A stretch of DNA of 64,000 bases, from positions 5,339,001 through 5,403,000 of the forward strand of contig OX344754.2 of assembly GCA_947034885.2 (NCBI GenBank), read 5' to 3'. This DNA comes from Thuidium tamariscinum (Eukaryota; Streptophyta; Bryopsida; Hypnales; Thuidiaceae). Each line of letters opens with the position of its first letter. The first letter of the stretch is position 1. Below are positions 38,924 to 52,104 of this stretch, piece by piece. The notes beneath the pieces were generated by a model, which worked only from the letters and a program-made list of their open reading frames with translations, ran no database searches and was not told the origin of the DNA. A program made the position numbers and the translations under genes.

Positions 38924-39864
38924 CCCCTAAAGGTTTTTAACTATGTTTTCACCCAAAATGCTGCAAAACTGCCATTTCTAATACAATTGCTAATTTTTTT
39001 TAAAACACATTTTTGACTCATGTAACCATGGGATCTTGTAGTAAGGTGGTTTGTAAACATGTGGAAAAAATTTCAGAAATTTCCACTGTGTAGATTGCAA
39101 GATATAAGCATTTGAATTGACAAATTTTTTTTTTTATCCCTGCAAAAATTCGGGCAGCTGCACTTCACAAGGTCACATTTGTGTGAAAAAAAATTCAAAA
39201 TGGTGGTTACTCTTTGAATTCATACTTCAATGCAAGTTGGCTACATTCTCAAAAAAATTCAAACCATTTGGAATTGTACAACATATAGGAAAAAATTAGT
39301 AAGTAGAAAGAAGTAAAAAATGAGCCAAAATACTAAATTATGAACATTTTATTCATGGAATTGAAAATTTTCAATTCCAATGGTTAAAATGTTGTAATAA
39401 ACAATCTACACCTTCTGTTTTTATTTTTTTCCAAAAATATGAAAAATTGAATTAAATGAAGAATTCCAAACTTTTTTTGGACTGTAGAGATTCTGTAACT
39501 GGCTACAAACTACCCCAAACTCAAAATCTTCATAACTCTTGACTCATTGATTGGAATGGATTGATTCAAAGCTTCCCATTTCAGTATAAACCTAGAGAAC
39601 CAATTTGAAATTTTAATTTTTTTTTTATAAAAATTTTGAAGAAGTTTTTTCAGCTGCCCGGGCTGCCGCCGAGTAAAGAAAACAACATATCCTGCCATAA
39701 CTTTTTAACCGTGAAGTCAAAGTTATAAAAATTGTCAGGCCTTAAAGCTACTCCTTGGGCACACATTGTATCAAAATTTCAAAGAAAAAATATAAAAACT
39801 CCATCCGTAGTAAGCTGCCCAAAAATTTTATAATCTCAAAAAACGATGTTCAGGGCTTTAGGGG
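38924..39864. mobile_element. 941-bp piggyBac-like non-autonomous element
   Basis: TTAA at 38920-38923 and 39865-39868 flanks CCCCTAAAGG and CTTTAGGGG. It is a second complete member of the family at 26389-27311, with shared interior text around ATATAAGCATTTGAATTGAC. No transposase ORF. Confidence 0.8.
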
Positions 39865-39868
39865 TTAA

Positions 39869-41424
39869 TCCAAGATATTTTGAAATTAATCTTAATCAAC
39901 CTAGATATTTTGCAAATTAACTAAAAGTTATTTTGAAAATTGTCTTTTTTTAGTCCAAAGATGACTTTGTACACAAAAAAGAGATCTTGACCAAATCCAA
40001 TCTTTGATTTTCCAAGAGATATTTGAAAATCACTTTTAATTAATCATAATTAACGATTAAAAAGCCAAACTAAGAGCTGACCCTCTCTATCTCTTAGGAA
40101 ACAATTCAAAACGGAAATCCGGCTGCGCCATTGTCTTTAGAAGACCCCAATTAGTTTTGAGGACCCTTTTCCCCTCACTCCTAGGCCATTTGTGAGTACA
40201 AATTGGAATTACGGTAACTCCAATTTAAAATTAAAAATCTAACTTTTAGAATTTGTACCTTTTGATGAATCTATTAGGCCATGGTTGTTAGGAATGTCTG
40301 TGAGAGCAATGAATGTCTCTCCATTTGCTCCAATAGGACATCATTCACTCCTGGTACGCCGGTCAACATGCCACTAAGTTGTAAATTCTCGTGAAATTCG
40401 ATGTTGATACTGGTTCTGGTAGTTGAAAATGTTGGAATGTCTTCAAACTTGACTAGGCACTTATATAGTACACAACAACCTAACCTAATTTTTAGTGAAA
40501 TTTTATCGCAACATATGTAATTTCTAGGAATTTACAAATATGTTTATGTGTGATTGCCTTCCCATGGAGTCAATGTGGAATTCCGTAAAAATCTGAAATA
40601 AATTGGGTAACATCTAGGACTCTCCTAGATTCTAAATATAAGCTCAATGTCCACTTGCACTTGTCTATTTTTAGTAATTTGGAATTACTTTGTCCAATTG
40701 AAAAATTTAATTCCCAATACCCGAGAATCTTTGACAATTGCTTGATTTTTGTTCGCTCCTGGAATGCTCCTACCCTTGGAACACTTTTTTATAGTCTTCA
40801 ATTGTCAATTCCACCATCTTTGATGTTCTGGTACTCCAACTCTCAAAGTTACCCATAAAGGTTTTTACTTTTAAATTCAATTCACACTAAAAGTGGATTT
40901 AGATTTTTGTAGATTCTCTAGACCTATAATATACTCTGTTGACTTAGCCAGTATGCCACGTGCATCTTTAAAAGGTTGATTTTGCATAGACAGACATTAG
41001 GACTAGCTAACTTTCATATCCTCACATCTCTCCGAATTGATAAATATTCTCTCAAACTCACTTCTAAAACTTAGAATGATGAAAATCCCTAGAATTAGGA
41101 ATTTTCCACCTTCTAAAATGTTTCTTCACTATTTTAGCAGAGACTACTACCAAAACTCTCCTAACACTCTTTTTATGTATTTTTCTTCTATAATTTAAGT
41201 AAATTTTGCAAAATATTTGCAAAAAATAGACTCAGAGTTCCAAGTGCCAACTTAAGGGCTCACAAGTGCATGACAAGGGAAGTTCATTTATATATTGCCT
41301 AGTTTTGCTATTTTTTGAAAACATTCATTAATAGATGAGAATTTATGTTGTGAATATTCCTTGTGTTGTCAATCAATTGCCTTTGATTCACTCATATCTA
41401 ACAAAACAAAATTGGTCACCTAGA
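39869..41424. other. AT-rich intergenic DNA, no gene recognised
   Basis: Only short ORFs with no recognisable domain. Confidence 0.5.
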
Positions 41425-43260
41425 GATATAACAAAAGTAAGAAATTAATACATGGAGGATCATACTGAACTGGGGTTTTGTTTTTTTCTAACCCCTAAAT
41501 GCCCCAAGTGAGGGAACTAAAGGTGTCCTCATGTGATTTCAAGTGCAATTTGAAGTGCTATAACTCTTATATTCAATTCCAAATTTAATTAAAAAAAATT
41601 ACTAGAAATTTTGCATTCTTTCTTCTAGTTTGTATGGTAGAATTTTCAAATCAATTCAAGATAAACTTGTTTTTTGTAAACCATTCAAAGTTTAGAGGTT
41701 CAATTTGAGTTCACCAAATTGCATTTGATTGCTCCAACTTTGGGGGCTTGTATCTCCTTTGAACATTCAAAGTTTTTTTCATTAAAATTTGTTAGATTAC
41801 ATTTGAAACCTTATAGTCTATTAATTGTGGTCACATTTTTATGTCATTCCAAGTTCTTTTGAATGTTTTGGAGCAATTTAAAGTTCAAAACCCCAATATT
41901 TTTGGATTACTATGAACTTTGGTGTCTTCTTTCTTCTTCATCCAATGTCCATGTGCAATAATTGCCTTTAGGATAGTTGTGCATACTAGTCTTATTTGTG
42001 TGGCTAACATTTCATATCAATTTGCAAAGTTATGAGAGATTGAGAAGCATGTTAGTAGAAGGAGGTTTAGCCTTAGATGTGTTTTTTGCAACTTTTCTTG
42101 TTACTTTCTGACATTTCAAAGTCATTTTGTAGACACAATGAATCAAATGAAAAATATTTTATTTCATTAATGTGTTCGTCTAAAAGTTTTCAATCACTTT
42201 ATATTTCAATTTTTTTTTCATTTGAGTAGACTTTGAATCTTTTAGAAATCAAATTCAGATTTTAGAAATCAAATTGGTCACTTATAAGGTAGGTACACTC
42301 AAAATGGCCCCTTCCTTTAAAGTTTCATCTACAATGCACATACATTTTCAATATTAGTCATGTTTACAAATTATAGATGGCAGTTTTAGAAATTGACTTT
42401 GACTATTAATAACTTTTGCATACGGTATCTAAATCCTACATTCTTTTGTGAGTTGGAACATGCTTTCACATGCCAACAAGACTACATGAAAATTTGAACA
42501 AGTTAATAATTGTAACTAGGTACAATATGAATAAGTGTATCTTTTGGGTGTATCCACCTTAGACACAACAACAATGTAGAAAATTAAATGATTGAGGATC
42601 ATGAATGTTTTATTTTTATTTTCTTAACCCCCAAATGCTCCAAGTGAGAGGACTAAAAGCATCTTGATGCGATTTCAAGAGCAATTCAAAGTGCTATCAC
42701 TTTTGTATCCAATTCCAAATTTATTAAAATAGTATTAGGAATTTTGCATTTTTTTCTTCTAATTTGTGTGGTAAAATTTTCAAATCAATCCAAGATAAAC
42801 TTTTTTTTAAAAAAACCATTCAAAGTTTAGAGGCTCAATTTTGCATTTGATTGCTCCAACTTTAGGGGCTTGTATCTCCTTCATCCAAAGTTTTTTTTCA
42901 ATAAAATTTATTGGATTATGTTTGGAACCTTGCAGTCTATTAATTGTGGTCACATTTATATGTCAATCCAAGTTTTTTTGAATGTTTCGGAGCAATTTGA
43001 AATCCAAAATCCTCAAATTACTATGAACTTTGGTGTCTTCTTTCTTCTTCATCCAATGTTCATTTACAATGATTGCTTTTAGGATAGCTGCACATATTAG
43101 ACTAGTTTGTGTGGCTAAAATTTCATATCAATCCACAAAATCATGAGAAATTGAGAAGCGTGTTAGTACAAGGAGGTTTAGCCTTAGATGTGTTTTTTGC
43201 AACTTTTCTTGTTATTTTTTGACATTTCAAAGTCATTTCATAGACGCAACAAATCAAATT
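41425..43260 (+). repeat. Direct duplication, about 1.1-kb period, with a MITE between copies
   Basis: About 41430-42255 and 42565-43260 align in the same orientation at an offset of about 1117 bp, with many substitutions (for example AACCCCTAAATGCCCCAAGT against AACCCCCAAATGCTCCAAGT; the tail GATGTGTTTTTTGCAACTTT is identical). The 273-bp MITE at 42287-42559 lies between them. Non-coding. Confidence 0.75.
42287..42559. mobile_element. 273-bp MITE, TA target site (copy 2)
   Basis: The left end AGGTAGGTACACTC and the right end (inverted) AGGTGGATACACCC are flanked by TA on both sides. Same length and termini as 11614-11886. Confidence 0.75.
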
Positions 43261-45604
43261 TAACATGTTAAGTATAGATGGTCACAGTCCCTATCACGGC
43301 CCAATGTCACAAAAAAGGTCACATTTTCATCCAAAATGTATTTCATCCAATCCATTTTCTCCTAAGTTCAATCAATGTTACACTGCAACAGGTTTGTGCT
43401 AGTGTTATATATACATACATTCATCCTTTTAGAAATTAATGAAGTAGACTATAATTATTGTTTGATAATTTGAAGCGCTAGTGATTCCAATTATTTTGCA
43501 ACCATATTTTATCAGTTCCTCTGAAAATCGATGCGTTAACCCTTAAGCGTCTCAATCCTTTCTTGAATTTTTGCACATTTTTACTTATAGCTTTGTACAG
43601 ACATATCATTTACGACAATTTAATGAATTTGGTCATTAACCCTAGAGTGTCGACATTCATTTCACAAGTGGAGTGCAGCCTATCAAGTGTGAAATTTGTC
43701 AACAAGAATGCTATGCAGGTGATAACGATTGTGCATGAAGTAGCTGTAGGGTCTTGAGGATTATAACGTCTGTTGAAGGACAATTCACAAAAAAAATGAC
43801 AACATGCTTGAGAATGCTAAGATCTTACAGTTTGACTACACATTTTGGGTCGTTGACTTTGCCGAGCAGGTCATGAGATCATCAAAGATCAAGACAACCT
43901 ATTGATAGGGAAAGTCAAAAAAATATGTAGAAAATTGGTGCACCTACAGTGGGAAGTGAAGGAAGCAATTGTGTAAAATTTGTTGGAAGAGCTTCAACTT
44001 CTGGATTGCAATCCGGTAGTCTTCTCAGAAGAGGATTTTCAGCTGCTGTACAAGATTGCGAGTTCCAAATGCTGGGAACGCATTGGGAACTTTGGGAACA
44101 CGATGCTGATGTGGTCGAGCGACTGCTACGTCAGAAAATAATTTTTTTAATTAATTTTAATTAAATATTAAATATTTTTAAAATATTTTTTTGAATCATT
44201 TTTTTTCTCTTTAATACATTCTGAAGTTTTTTGAAAAAAAATTTTAATTTTTTTTTTTCAAAATTCAAAAATTCAGACCAGCAGGGGGCTAGTGTGCAGC
44301 AGTGGGAACAATTTGGGGAACACCCCTGAAACGATCTTCTGGAGGCCCAAAAATCCTCTTATGTGAAGAGAGGGAGAACGGCTAATTTTCGAGGGAGCCC
44401 ACTAGACCACTAACATGCCCGATGTTCATTATAAAACACTATTGCAAACATGTGCAATCTGACTACTAGCGAGGTCATCTTCCACAGCTGTATTAAAATA
44501 ATTTGCCGTATGTAGTTGGGTGATGTTGTATGGCGTTAGTAGGCCGTTGGCTTTAGAAACTTATAACTGCCACAGGGAGATGCGGAACTCCACCAATTCA
44601 TTGCTTCCAGTAGCTGCAATTGGGAAGATGGAATCGTGAAGAAGAAAGGATGTATAAGGGATTCAACAAAGAATTGAACGTTGTGAACATTAGCACTACA
44701 AGAGAACCTACACCCCAGGAAAAAACCACATTGTTGTGAACACAACAAATTCTAGAGCCTACCATCTTAATTGTCAATGCCACTTGTTAAGTTGCTAGAG
44801 AACTTGTCAATGCTTGAATGTTGAAGTTCATCTGAATGTTGTCCACTCCTCTTGACATAATACTGCACCATCTCAAGTAGTTGCTTAGCAAACTTGCTTG
44901 ACGATGGCGTAACTACTTTGAAGCAAATGTTAGTGCCATATAATACAAGCCGTCTACTCAATAGAAGAAAAAAGTCCTGCATTTTTCAAACCAGTAGCCC
45001 GGCATGAAGATCAGAAGAACTTCAGTAAAATACAAGCATATAACTTAATATGAATGAAATGACGTTGGAACTCTAAACTTCATAGGCTGTTCACATGCTT
45101 ATTTTTTTATTTAGCATTTTGTAGAGTCCATGTCATGTGGCACGGCATTGTACCCAATCGTCTTTATTGAACCTGCTGGATATGACATATGAGCTAGTAG
45201 TTTATGAATTTCCTGAAAATATGGTTCCTCTTTTTTTATGAAATAAAATCTTGTCAGCCTCATCTGCCCCACTGAGAATTTATGCTGGAAATTTGTCCCA
45301 ACTTCCTCCTCTCACCTCGGGCACCATCAAATTTTCAACAGAACTTGACATGATTGTGCTTTGTAATTTTCTACATCCATATGCTCTGAAGAATTCGAGT
45401 GGCATGACCACTGTTGCATTCACAACCCACCTAAGAACTCTCAAAAAAATCGGTGGATGAAAAGGACAATTTCTCCGTTCTCTGTGAAGCGTCGAATCTG
45501 TACGTTGTCCATTTTCTGGACGTCGCCGCACTCCAGGGTTAAAGAAGGTTGTCTCTTCTAGATTCAAGTATAGGAGGGGGCTCATAAACCGATCAGGCTT
45601 TTGC
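43261..45604. other. Repeat-rich intergenic DNA, no gene recognised
   Basis: About 43950-44370 is a copy of the 36470-36720 repeat. Near 44695 a CACTACAAGAGAACC sequence looks like a single CACTA terminus. ORFs on both strands are short and unrecognised. Confidence 0.5.
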
Positions 45605-46190
45605 ACCTGTTCACTAGGAGGCTCTGAAATGGATCATTTACTGTGAGAAAATAAATTGTGGATTACATTGAAGCATGTTAAGACTTTGTTTTCACTAATT
45701 GAATGGTTGGTTTCAGAGTCCCATTGGGCTCATTCTCGACTATGTGGATAGGTGTCTCTTGATTATATTAAAAATAAAGATTCATTGTTGAACTACCTTC
45801 TGTCAAGTGATAAAAAAATCTGAAAGAATGATTTATTCAACCATCCATTTCAGTTTTTGAAAGGGACGCATTTAGAAACAAATTAGATCACTTTTGACAT
45901 GTTGCATTGCTAGTTTTTGAAACAAGCCAGATTTTTTTTGAAACTGTGCATGTATGGGTTTGCAAGGCCTACTGATCACCACTATGGGACCTATGGCAGA
46001 CTATGTTTAAAAATTCATAACTAATTCAATAATGCTTCAAAAATTACGAAACAACTTGTGTTAGAATCCTCATCTATTTCTCCTTGACTGAAAAATGAGT
46101 TAAAAATATCCTAGTCCAAGAAAATATATGAAAAGGGGGAACCAGCCCTTAGATGGTCGCTTTTTGAGCCTCTTACCATATTACATTTGA
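45605..46190. repeat. Dispersed repeat, copy 2 (related to 10070-10740)
   Basis: Collinear with 10070-10640, sharing GGCTCTGAAATGGA, the phrase AAAATTCATAACTAATTCAA and GAGCCTCTTAC. Non-coding. Confidence 0.6.
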
Positions 46191-46555
46191 AAAATGAGAA
46201 GTTAATTGGATGAAACAATGCCTTGAAGCCCTCAGTTCATCATCTAGAATATAGATGTCGGAGTGCTTTAGGGTTAGCTTTCTCTCCAATTTTAGAAAAG
46301 GAAGAATCACTCCTTTCATTGATAAAGACCAATATATGTTGTTTGGTGACCAAGACTGCTTCAATGGGCCAACCACCAACACTCTTGCTCCATGATGGAC
46401 ATGGTAGAAAGAGTTTCGTATGACGGAAAACCCTTTTTGTAAGTCCGCCTTTTAATTTGTGACCATTGATGGAGTGATTGGATTATACTTGCTTCACTTT
46501 CACCTACTAAACATGTCCTCCCTCCCTCCAAAAACATATACTCCCTCCGTCATAA

Positions 46556-47235
46556 AACAAAAATTTGCAAATAATTTTCTTCGTTTATGTATGCATGGAA
46601 AGCTTTGAATCATTTCATTGTATCGATGAGTCAAAAGTTATGAGGTTTTTTTGTTTGCTAGTAGTTATGGATTCTCTATTCTAAAACAAACTTTGAAGTC
46701 TTTTATTTTACTCAATTTTCAATATTTCTTGAAGAAAATAAAACTCGAGGATGTAGATTGTTTATTACAACATTCCAACCATTGGATTGGCATTTTTTTA
46801 ATTCCGCAATTAAATTCTTAATAGTTTTGTATTTTCAATCACTTGCTACTTCTTTTTATTTATCATTTTTTTCCTTATATGTTGTACATTTCTAAACAAT
46901 TTGAAATTTTTTAGGCAAGTACCCTACTTGGCCTTTACAATGAATCCAAAGAAGTACAAACATTTTCAAACATTTTTCATATAATTGTCACCATCTAAAG
47001 TGTAGCTACCCTATTTTTTGTAGGGTGAAAAAATGATTTTTGAGCATTCAAATGCTAATATCTTGCAATCTACATATTGAAAAAATCTAGTTTTTTTCCA
47101 CATGTTTTCAAATCAATTTACTACAAGATCCTACGGTTAAACATCTCAAAAATGATTTAAAAAAATTGGTGTTGGTATTAGAAATGGCAAATTTTGACCA
47201 TTTTTGGAATAAACATACATGAAGAATTTAAGGGG
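46556..47235. mobile_element. Truncated piggyBac-like element
   Basis: The right end AAGGGG|TTAA (TTAA at 47236-47239) is intact. The interior resembles 38924-39864 in inverted order (AAGCTTTGAATCA, ATGAGTCAAAAGTTATGAG). No left terminus is found. Just upstream, TACTCCCTCCGT (about 46540) resembles a Stowaway MITE end and may mark the disruption. Confidence 0.55.
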
Positions 47236-47559
47236 TTAACTAGCTTGGTTCTCTCCCTTCCAGTGGAGGTACAATGCAATTCTAGATATGAAGGAATGAG
47301 TTAAGTTATATTATGAATTGAACTATTGGTTGGCTAGGTGCAACATTCTAGTGAAGTGGTGTTTGTGGATTGGATTTGGAAAGATTGGGTTTAGTACGTG
47401 TTCGGAGAATTTCAGTGATGAAATCTTTGACACATATATTTAAATGGATAGTATCTTGGAAAATTTCAACATTGGAGCTCCTTCATTCAACAAGAACAAA
47501 AGGGCCCCCTCCAACACTAGTTAGGCCTCACAATGTTATGGTCCAACAAGGTGGAGCGA

Positions 47560-47810
47560 GCAAAGAGTATTTATTCCAAAGGAAAATGCAAGAATTTTTC
47601 ATTTTTTGCACAAATTATTTTTGCAAAATTAGAATTTAGATTTGCAATCAGAGGCCCCAAATTAGCAAAGGGAATCCAAGTCTCCAAAATATCTTAGATT
47701 CAACTCAAAATAGGGGGCTTTTTTAACTTTTATCCTTAATGAACATAAAAACTTACCCGGATGGTTCTACTTTGAAGGATGGATTTAGCGTCCTGCATTG
47801 TTGGAGGGGT
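47560..47810 (+). repeat. Dispersed repeat family R2, copy 2
   Basis: Shares GGAAAATG.AAGAATTTTT, ATTTGCAATCA and TTTTATCCYTA in order with 48410-48640, and is inverted relative to 20210-20415. Confidence 0.6.
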
Positions 47811-48409
47811 GACACTAAGGTGGAAGGCTCAGGAATTGCCCATCTAAGCAGAAAAATACCTCTCATGACAGACCAATGCACCCAAACCTTTCCAAGTTTT
47901 TTTAGTAGATAGAAAAATAGGAAGCACTCAAGAGCCTTTTTTTGATAATTTTCTAAGTTAAATTGGAAAAAACTACGATTTTTTAAAAGAAGATGTGCAT
48001 AGGGTGCTATTGTTGTGCATAAATTGCATCATTCACCAATTCAAATGTGCCTTAGAATAGAGTGCATGAGTTGAGAAATTGTTTGACATGAGGCATGGTT
48101 TGTTCATGAAAGTTTTGAAAATGTACAGAGATAGATAAAAATAGAGCACAACACATGTCTCTGTGGCCTATGTTAGAAAGGCTTAATAACTCTCCATTGC
48201 AATGGCTACATGCTTTAAAATTGTGTTGTCATTAATGACCTTCCTCATATTAAATTTCATTTTACTTTTGTCTTCTTAATTTTTGTTTCAATGCTTTAAG
48301 AATATTTTCATAAATCACAAATAGCACATACTTGAAGTCCCTCTTGACCTCATATGGTCTTGAAAGAAGGACACTAAATCCTCTATTCAAATTGGGCCCT
48401 ACAAGAGCA

Positions 48410-48640
48410 GATTTACCTTGGGGAAAATGTAGAATTTTTTTACTTTTTGGAAATAATTTTTTTAAAATTTTGAATTCTTATTTGCAATCATGGACTCCAA
48501 ATTAGCTATTGCAATGTCTCAAATATAACTAGACACAACCCAAAAATAGGATGCTTATTTACTTTTATCCCTAGAAAATCCAAAAATTACCCTGTGAGAC
48601 CTAGATCGAATGGAGGATTTAACGTCCGTTCCCACCTGTT
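48410..48640 (+). repeat. Dispersed repeat family R2, copy 3
   Basis: Direct relative of 47560-47810, about 850 bp away. Both end in a GGATGGATTTAGCGTCC-like phrase. Non-coding. Confidence 0.6.
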
Positions 48641-50863
48641 GTTACTTTAATTTTGATGTCATTATAGGGGGCGTGGTTGGACAGAATGTCTCACTGAGCT
48701 TCTTTTGGGGGCAAGGCAAGGATGTGGGCAGATTGGAGAAAATTGCATGCCTCTAGACTCTAGAGGGTTGCTCCACAACCTTTGAGGACCCTGCAATCTT
48801 CTTATTTTTTTAGTTAAATTTGATTTTTCCATCAAAGTAAATTAGAATGCAATAGTACACAAGATTTTCAATGAAAAAGTTGAACCAATGATGTGGCTTT
48901 TGTACCTCATATTTCATTTTTGGGACACTTACTCATTTGAGACTCTTAGACAATCCAATGTTGAAGCAAGAGAAGAGAGAAGCCGCTCTTTATTTTAGTG
49001 GGGTAGTGGTGGGTGAAACAAACCATGTGGGATATATGATTATACAAAAAAGAATTCCTCCACTTATAGTTAAGTGGAAATGCAGGAATTGTGATAAAAG
49101 TCAAAATTTAGACGTCATTTAGACATAGTAGACTATATTTTTTCAAAAAACTTCAAACTAAGAAAAGTTGGGAAATCAAGAAAAATTTCATCTCCAAATA
49201 CCTGTTTGACATTTCAATAATCCACCTAAAAGTTATGAACAAGTTCTACAGAAGGTGTTTGAAAATGTCCAAAGAAATGTCTCTTACACCTTCCCTTTGG
49301 AATTTTTCTATAACTCTTACATGAGGCTTCAAAGTCTCAAGCCAATTTTTAGCTTGCTTCTCTCACTTCTTCTAATTCAATTTTTTTTGAAGGAAGCTAT
49401 TATACTATGCCCAAATGAAGTCCAAAATTCAACTTTGAGCACAATTCTTGTGTTTTCAGTTACATCTCGAATTCTTTAGAACTTTAAATCAATATTTCAA
49501 TTTTGTTGAAACAACATGACAAACACAAAGTAGTCATTTAAGTTTGTTTGAACAATTTCACAAGTTACATTGAATCAATGTTGTCAATCAAAAGTATTGT
49601 TTCAACAATTCCAATATGGTGGTATTAGAATATTGAATCAACAATTATTCAAAGGTATTGTTTTAGCATTTTCAATATGGTGTTGTAAAATATTGAATCA
49701 ACAATTATTCATGGTTGAATTCTTTGAAATTATCTTTTAGAAGGATATCTCAAGACTCATCAAACAAGTGGTCACCTTATTGTGTGCATGTAAGTGCTTG
49801 ATCTATTTTAATTGATTAATGCTTTCAAAATGTTTTGATGCTTATTCAAGAATGTTGTCAAATTTAATTTTTTGCAGTAAAATTGCTTTTAACTTTTATG
49901 ACATAGAGCTCTTTGGGGTTTTAATGGAGAAATGACACCCTTTTACAATTCATACTTTTCAATCCATGTTCATGTTCTACATCAAAGCAGCATTGGAATT
50001 TTGAAAATGTTGGTAGATATCTTATACCAATTGTTTAGCCTTCATGTATTGCAAGCACTTGATGATAGATTGATGATGATAAAAGAAACTTCTCAATGTC
50101 CAAAATTCCAATTACTCGAGATTGCAAAAAGATGCTATTTCTCCTTTGAAGCTAATTATACTAGGTTTGAATATTAGGCTTTGATGCAAGTACTTATTTT
50201 TGAATTTACTAGGTTTTTATAAGGATAGTATTGTACATACAGTAAACCATTTTGTTAAGTGGAACATCAAAGCATGTCAGAGCTCTTATCACATAGGAGG
50301 TATCTTACAAGAAATGGAACTTTTTATGAGAAACTATGAAATACATATCAATTTCAAATATTATTATCTATTGATAATATGCTATTAAAATAATTTAATT
50401 TTTTTAATACATTGAATCATTAGGTAAATATGGTAATAATGCACCTAATGGTGAAACAACAACGAAACAAGGGGGGGGGGACAAAAATTATAGGTGTAAC
50501 TATGAACTCTAGAATTCAAATGATGTAAAATTTTACATCACTTGTCCAAATAAAATGAATCCAAGCTTTCTATATAGACAAAAATTTAATGTGTGAGAAA
50601 AAATAAATATAAATAAAAATAAAAATGATGGTTTTTGAAATTCCTTTTCGTTGTCCACTCTCCCTAATTTTGAGAAGAACTTTTGTTTGTAGACATACTT
50701 TGTATTCCAACGACGCTAAATTGTGAGCCTAAAAGCGTGAGCCCAAGAGCTATGAGCGTACATTATGCGAGCCCAGATATTTAGTTGAAGTAAATAGTAA
50801 TTTTTTTCAATATTCCAAAAAAAATTCAATGGACTTCTAATCTAAGGTGACCCGAGTAGTATA
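48641..50863. other. AT-rich intergenic DNA, no gene recognised
   Basis: Short ORFs only. Local TATTGAATCAACAATTATTCA duplication near 49620-49710, and a ten-base G run at about 50471. Confidence 0.5.
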
Positions 50864-50871
50864 CATGTACC

Positions 50872-51409
50872 CAGGGATGATGGGACGTCCGGACGTCCAT
50901 GGGACGTAGACGCTACCCCTCGGACGTCCTGTGACATTTGAAATTTTTTTTGACATACGTCCAGCGGACGGGCGACTGGAGAGCCATGCGGACGGCCTTT
51001 CAATAAGACAGAAGGCGGACGGGTGGTCGGTCGGACTACGGACGGAGCAGCGGACGGGAGGTCGGGGACTGTGGACGGGCGGTCGGAGACTGCGGACGGG
51101 GGGTCGGGGAGTGCGGACGGGGGGTCGGGGACTGCGGATGGGGGGTCGGAGACTGCGGACGGGAGGTCGAGGACTGCGGACGGGCGGTCGGAGACTGCGG
51201 TCGGACTGCGGACGGCACCGTCCGACCGCCTGTCCGCAGTCTCCGACCGCCCGTCCGCAGTTTCCGACCCCCCGTCCGCACGTCTACTTCTGACGGATGC
51301 CGTCCGTTGGTCGCCGAGGACTACGTCCACTGCGTCCGGACGTCTGGACGTCCGGACGTCCGGATTTTGGACGTAATTTTGCCCTGGACGTTGCAATTCG
51401 TCAACCCTG
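50872..51409. mobile_element. 538-bp hAT-type MITE with GC-rich repeat core
   Basis: The element starts CAGGGATGATGGG and ends (inverted) CAGGGTTGACG, with CATGTACC exactly repeated on each side (50864-50871 and 51410-51417), a perfect 8-bp duplication. CAGGG ends plus 8 bp identify hAT. Subterminal GGACGTCC palindromes flank a core of many GGACGGNNGGTCGG units that then turn into their inverted complement, so the core can fold back. The apparent 184-codon and other ORFs inside are by-products of this repeat. Confidence 0.85.
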
Positions 51410-51417
51410 CATGTACC

Positions 51418-52104
51418 CCTAGTTCACTGGTTTAGGGTGTGACAAAGACCCTATAACCGTGAACCTATAACTGTGGACTTTGAACCATGGGTTTAGGGTT
51501 TAGGTTTTATTCACATATACTACTTCATGTACACCTTTTACTTAAGACTTTTTCCTATGATTTAGAATTGAAGACAAAGAATGTGGGGCGATTGCAATGT
51601 CAAACAGTACGTTGAATTTTGGACTGGATTTAAAAAAGCTCCCAAGCACTGTTTTGGCTCCTGTGAAAGAGTGACCCTCGATTTCAGGTTGATGGCCTCA
51701 TTAACTAATCATAAATTGTTGGATTCTTATGGCATAAAATACGGAGAATAGGAGATTGACATATATTGGTTTAGGGTTCTTGAGCGATTTGAAAGGAAGT
51801 ACATAATTGATACAGTAATCTGTGGTTCTAAATAATTCATTATAAATTTATCATACAATTTGAGGTCAAGGATTAGGGTTAGGAGGTTACAACAAAATGG
51901 CATAAGAGTTTTAGAAAAATAAGGGTAGTTACTGCAGAAAAAGATATATTCCTTGAAGATTCAGTACAAATGAAGGCCTACGAAGACTTCATGAGGAACA
52001 AATAGTCATCCTCAATAGGTGTAGCGGGTGCTACATACAATCATGGATGGCGTAGAGTTATCTAATAATCCGGTATAGATGTGCTGAATGCTAGTACTAC
52101 TGAA
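51418..52104. other. Intergenic; 3' flank of the transposase gene
   Basis: Contains telomere-like TTTAGGG words (51431-51437; twice near 51489-51500). No gene recognised. It may hold the left end of a large element containing the two downstream genes. Confidence 0.4.

Noticed and set aside
50842-51396. 184-codon minus-strand ORF rich in Arg, Pro, Ser and overlapping plus-strand ORFs
   Set aside because: They follow the GGACGG repeat core of the hAT MITE and have no protein-like sequence.
51420-51510. Interstitial telomere (TTTAGGG words)
   Set aside because: Only three scattered words, not a tandem array.
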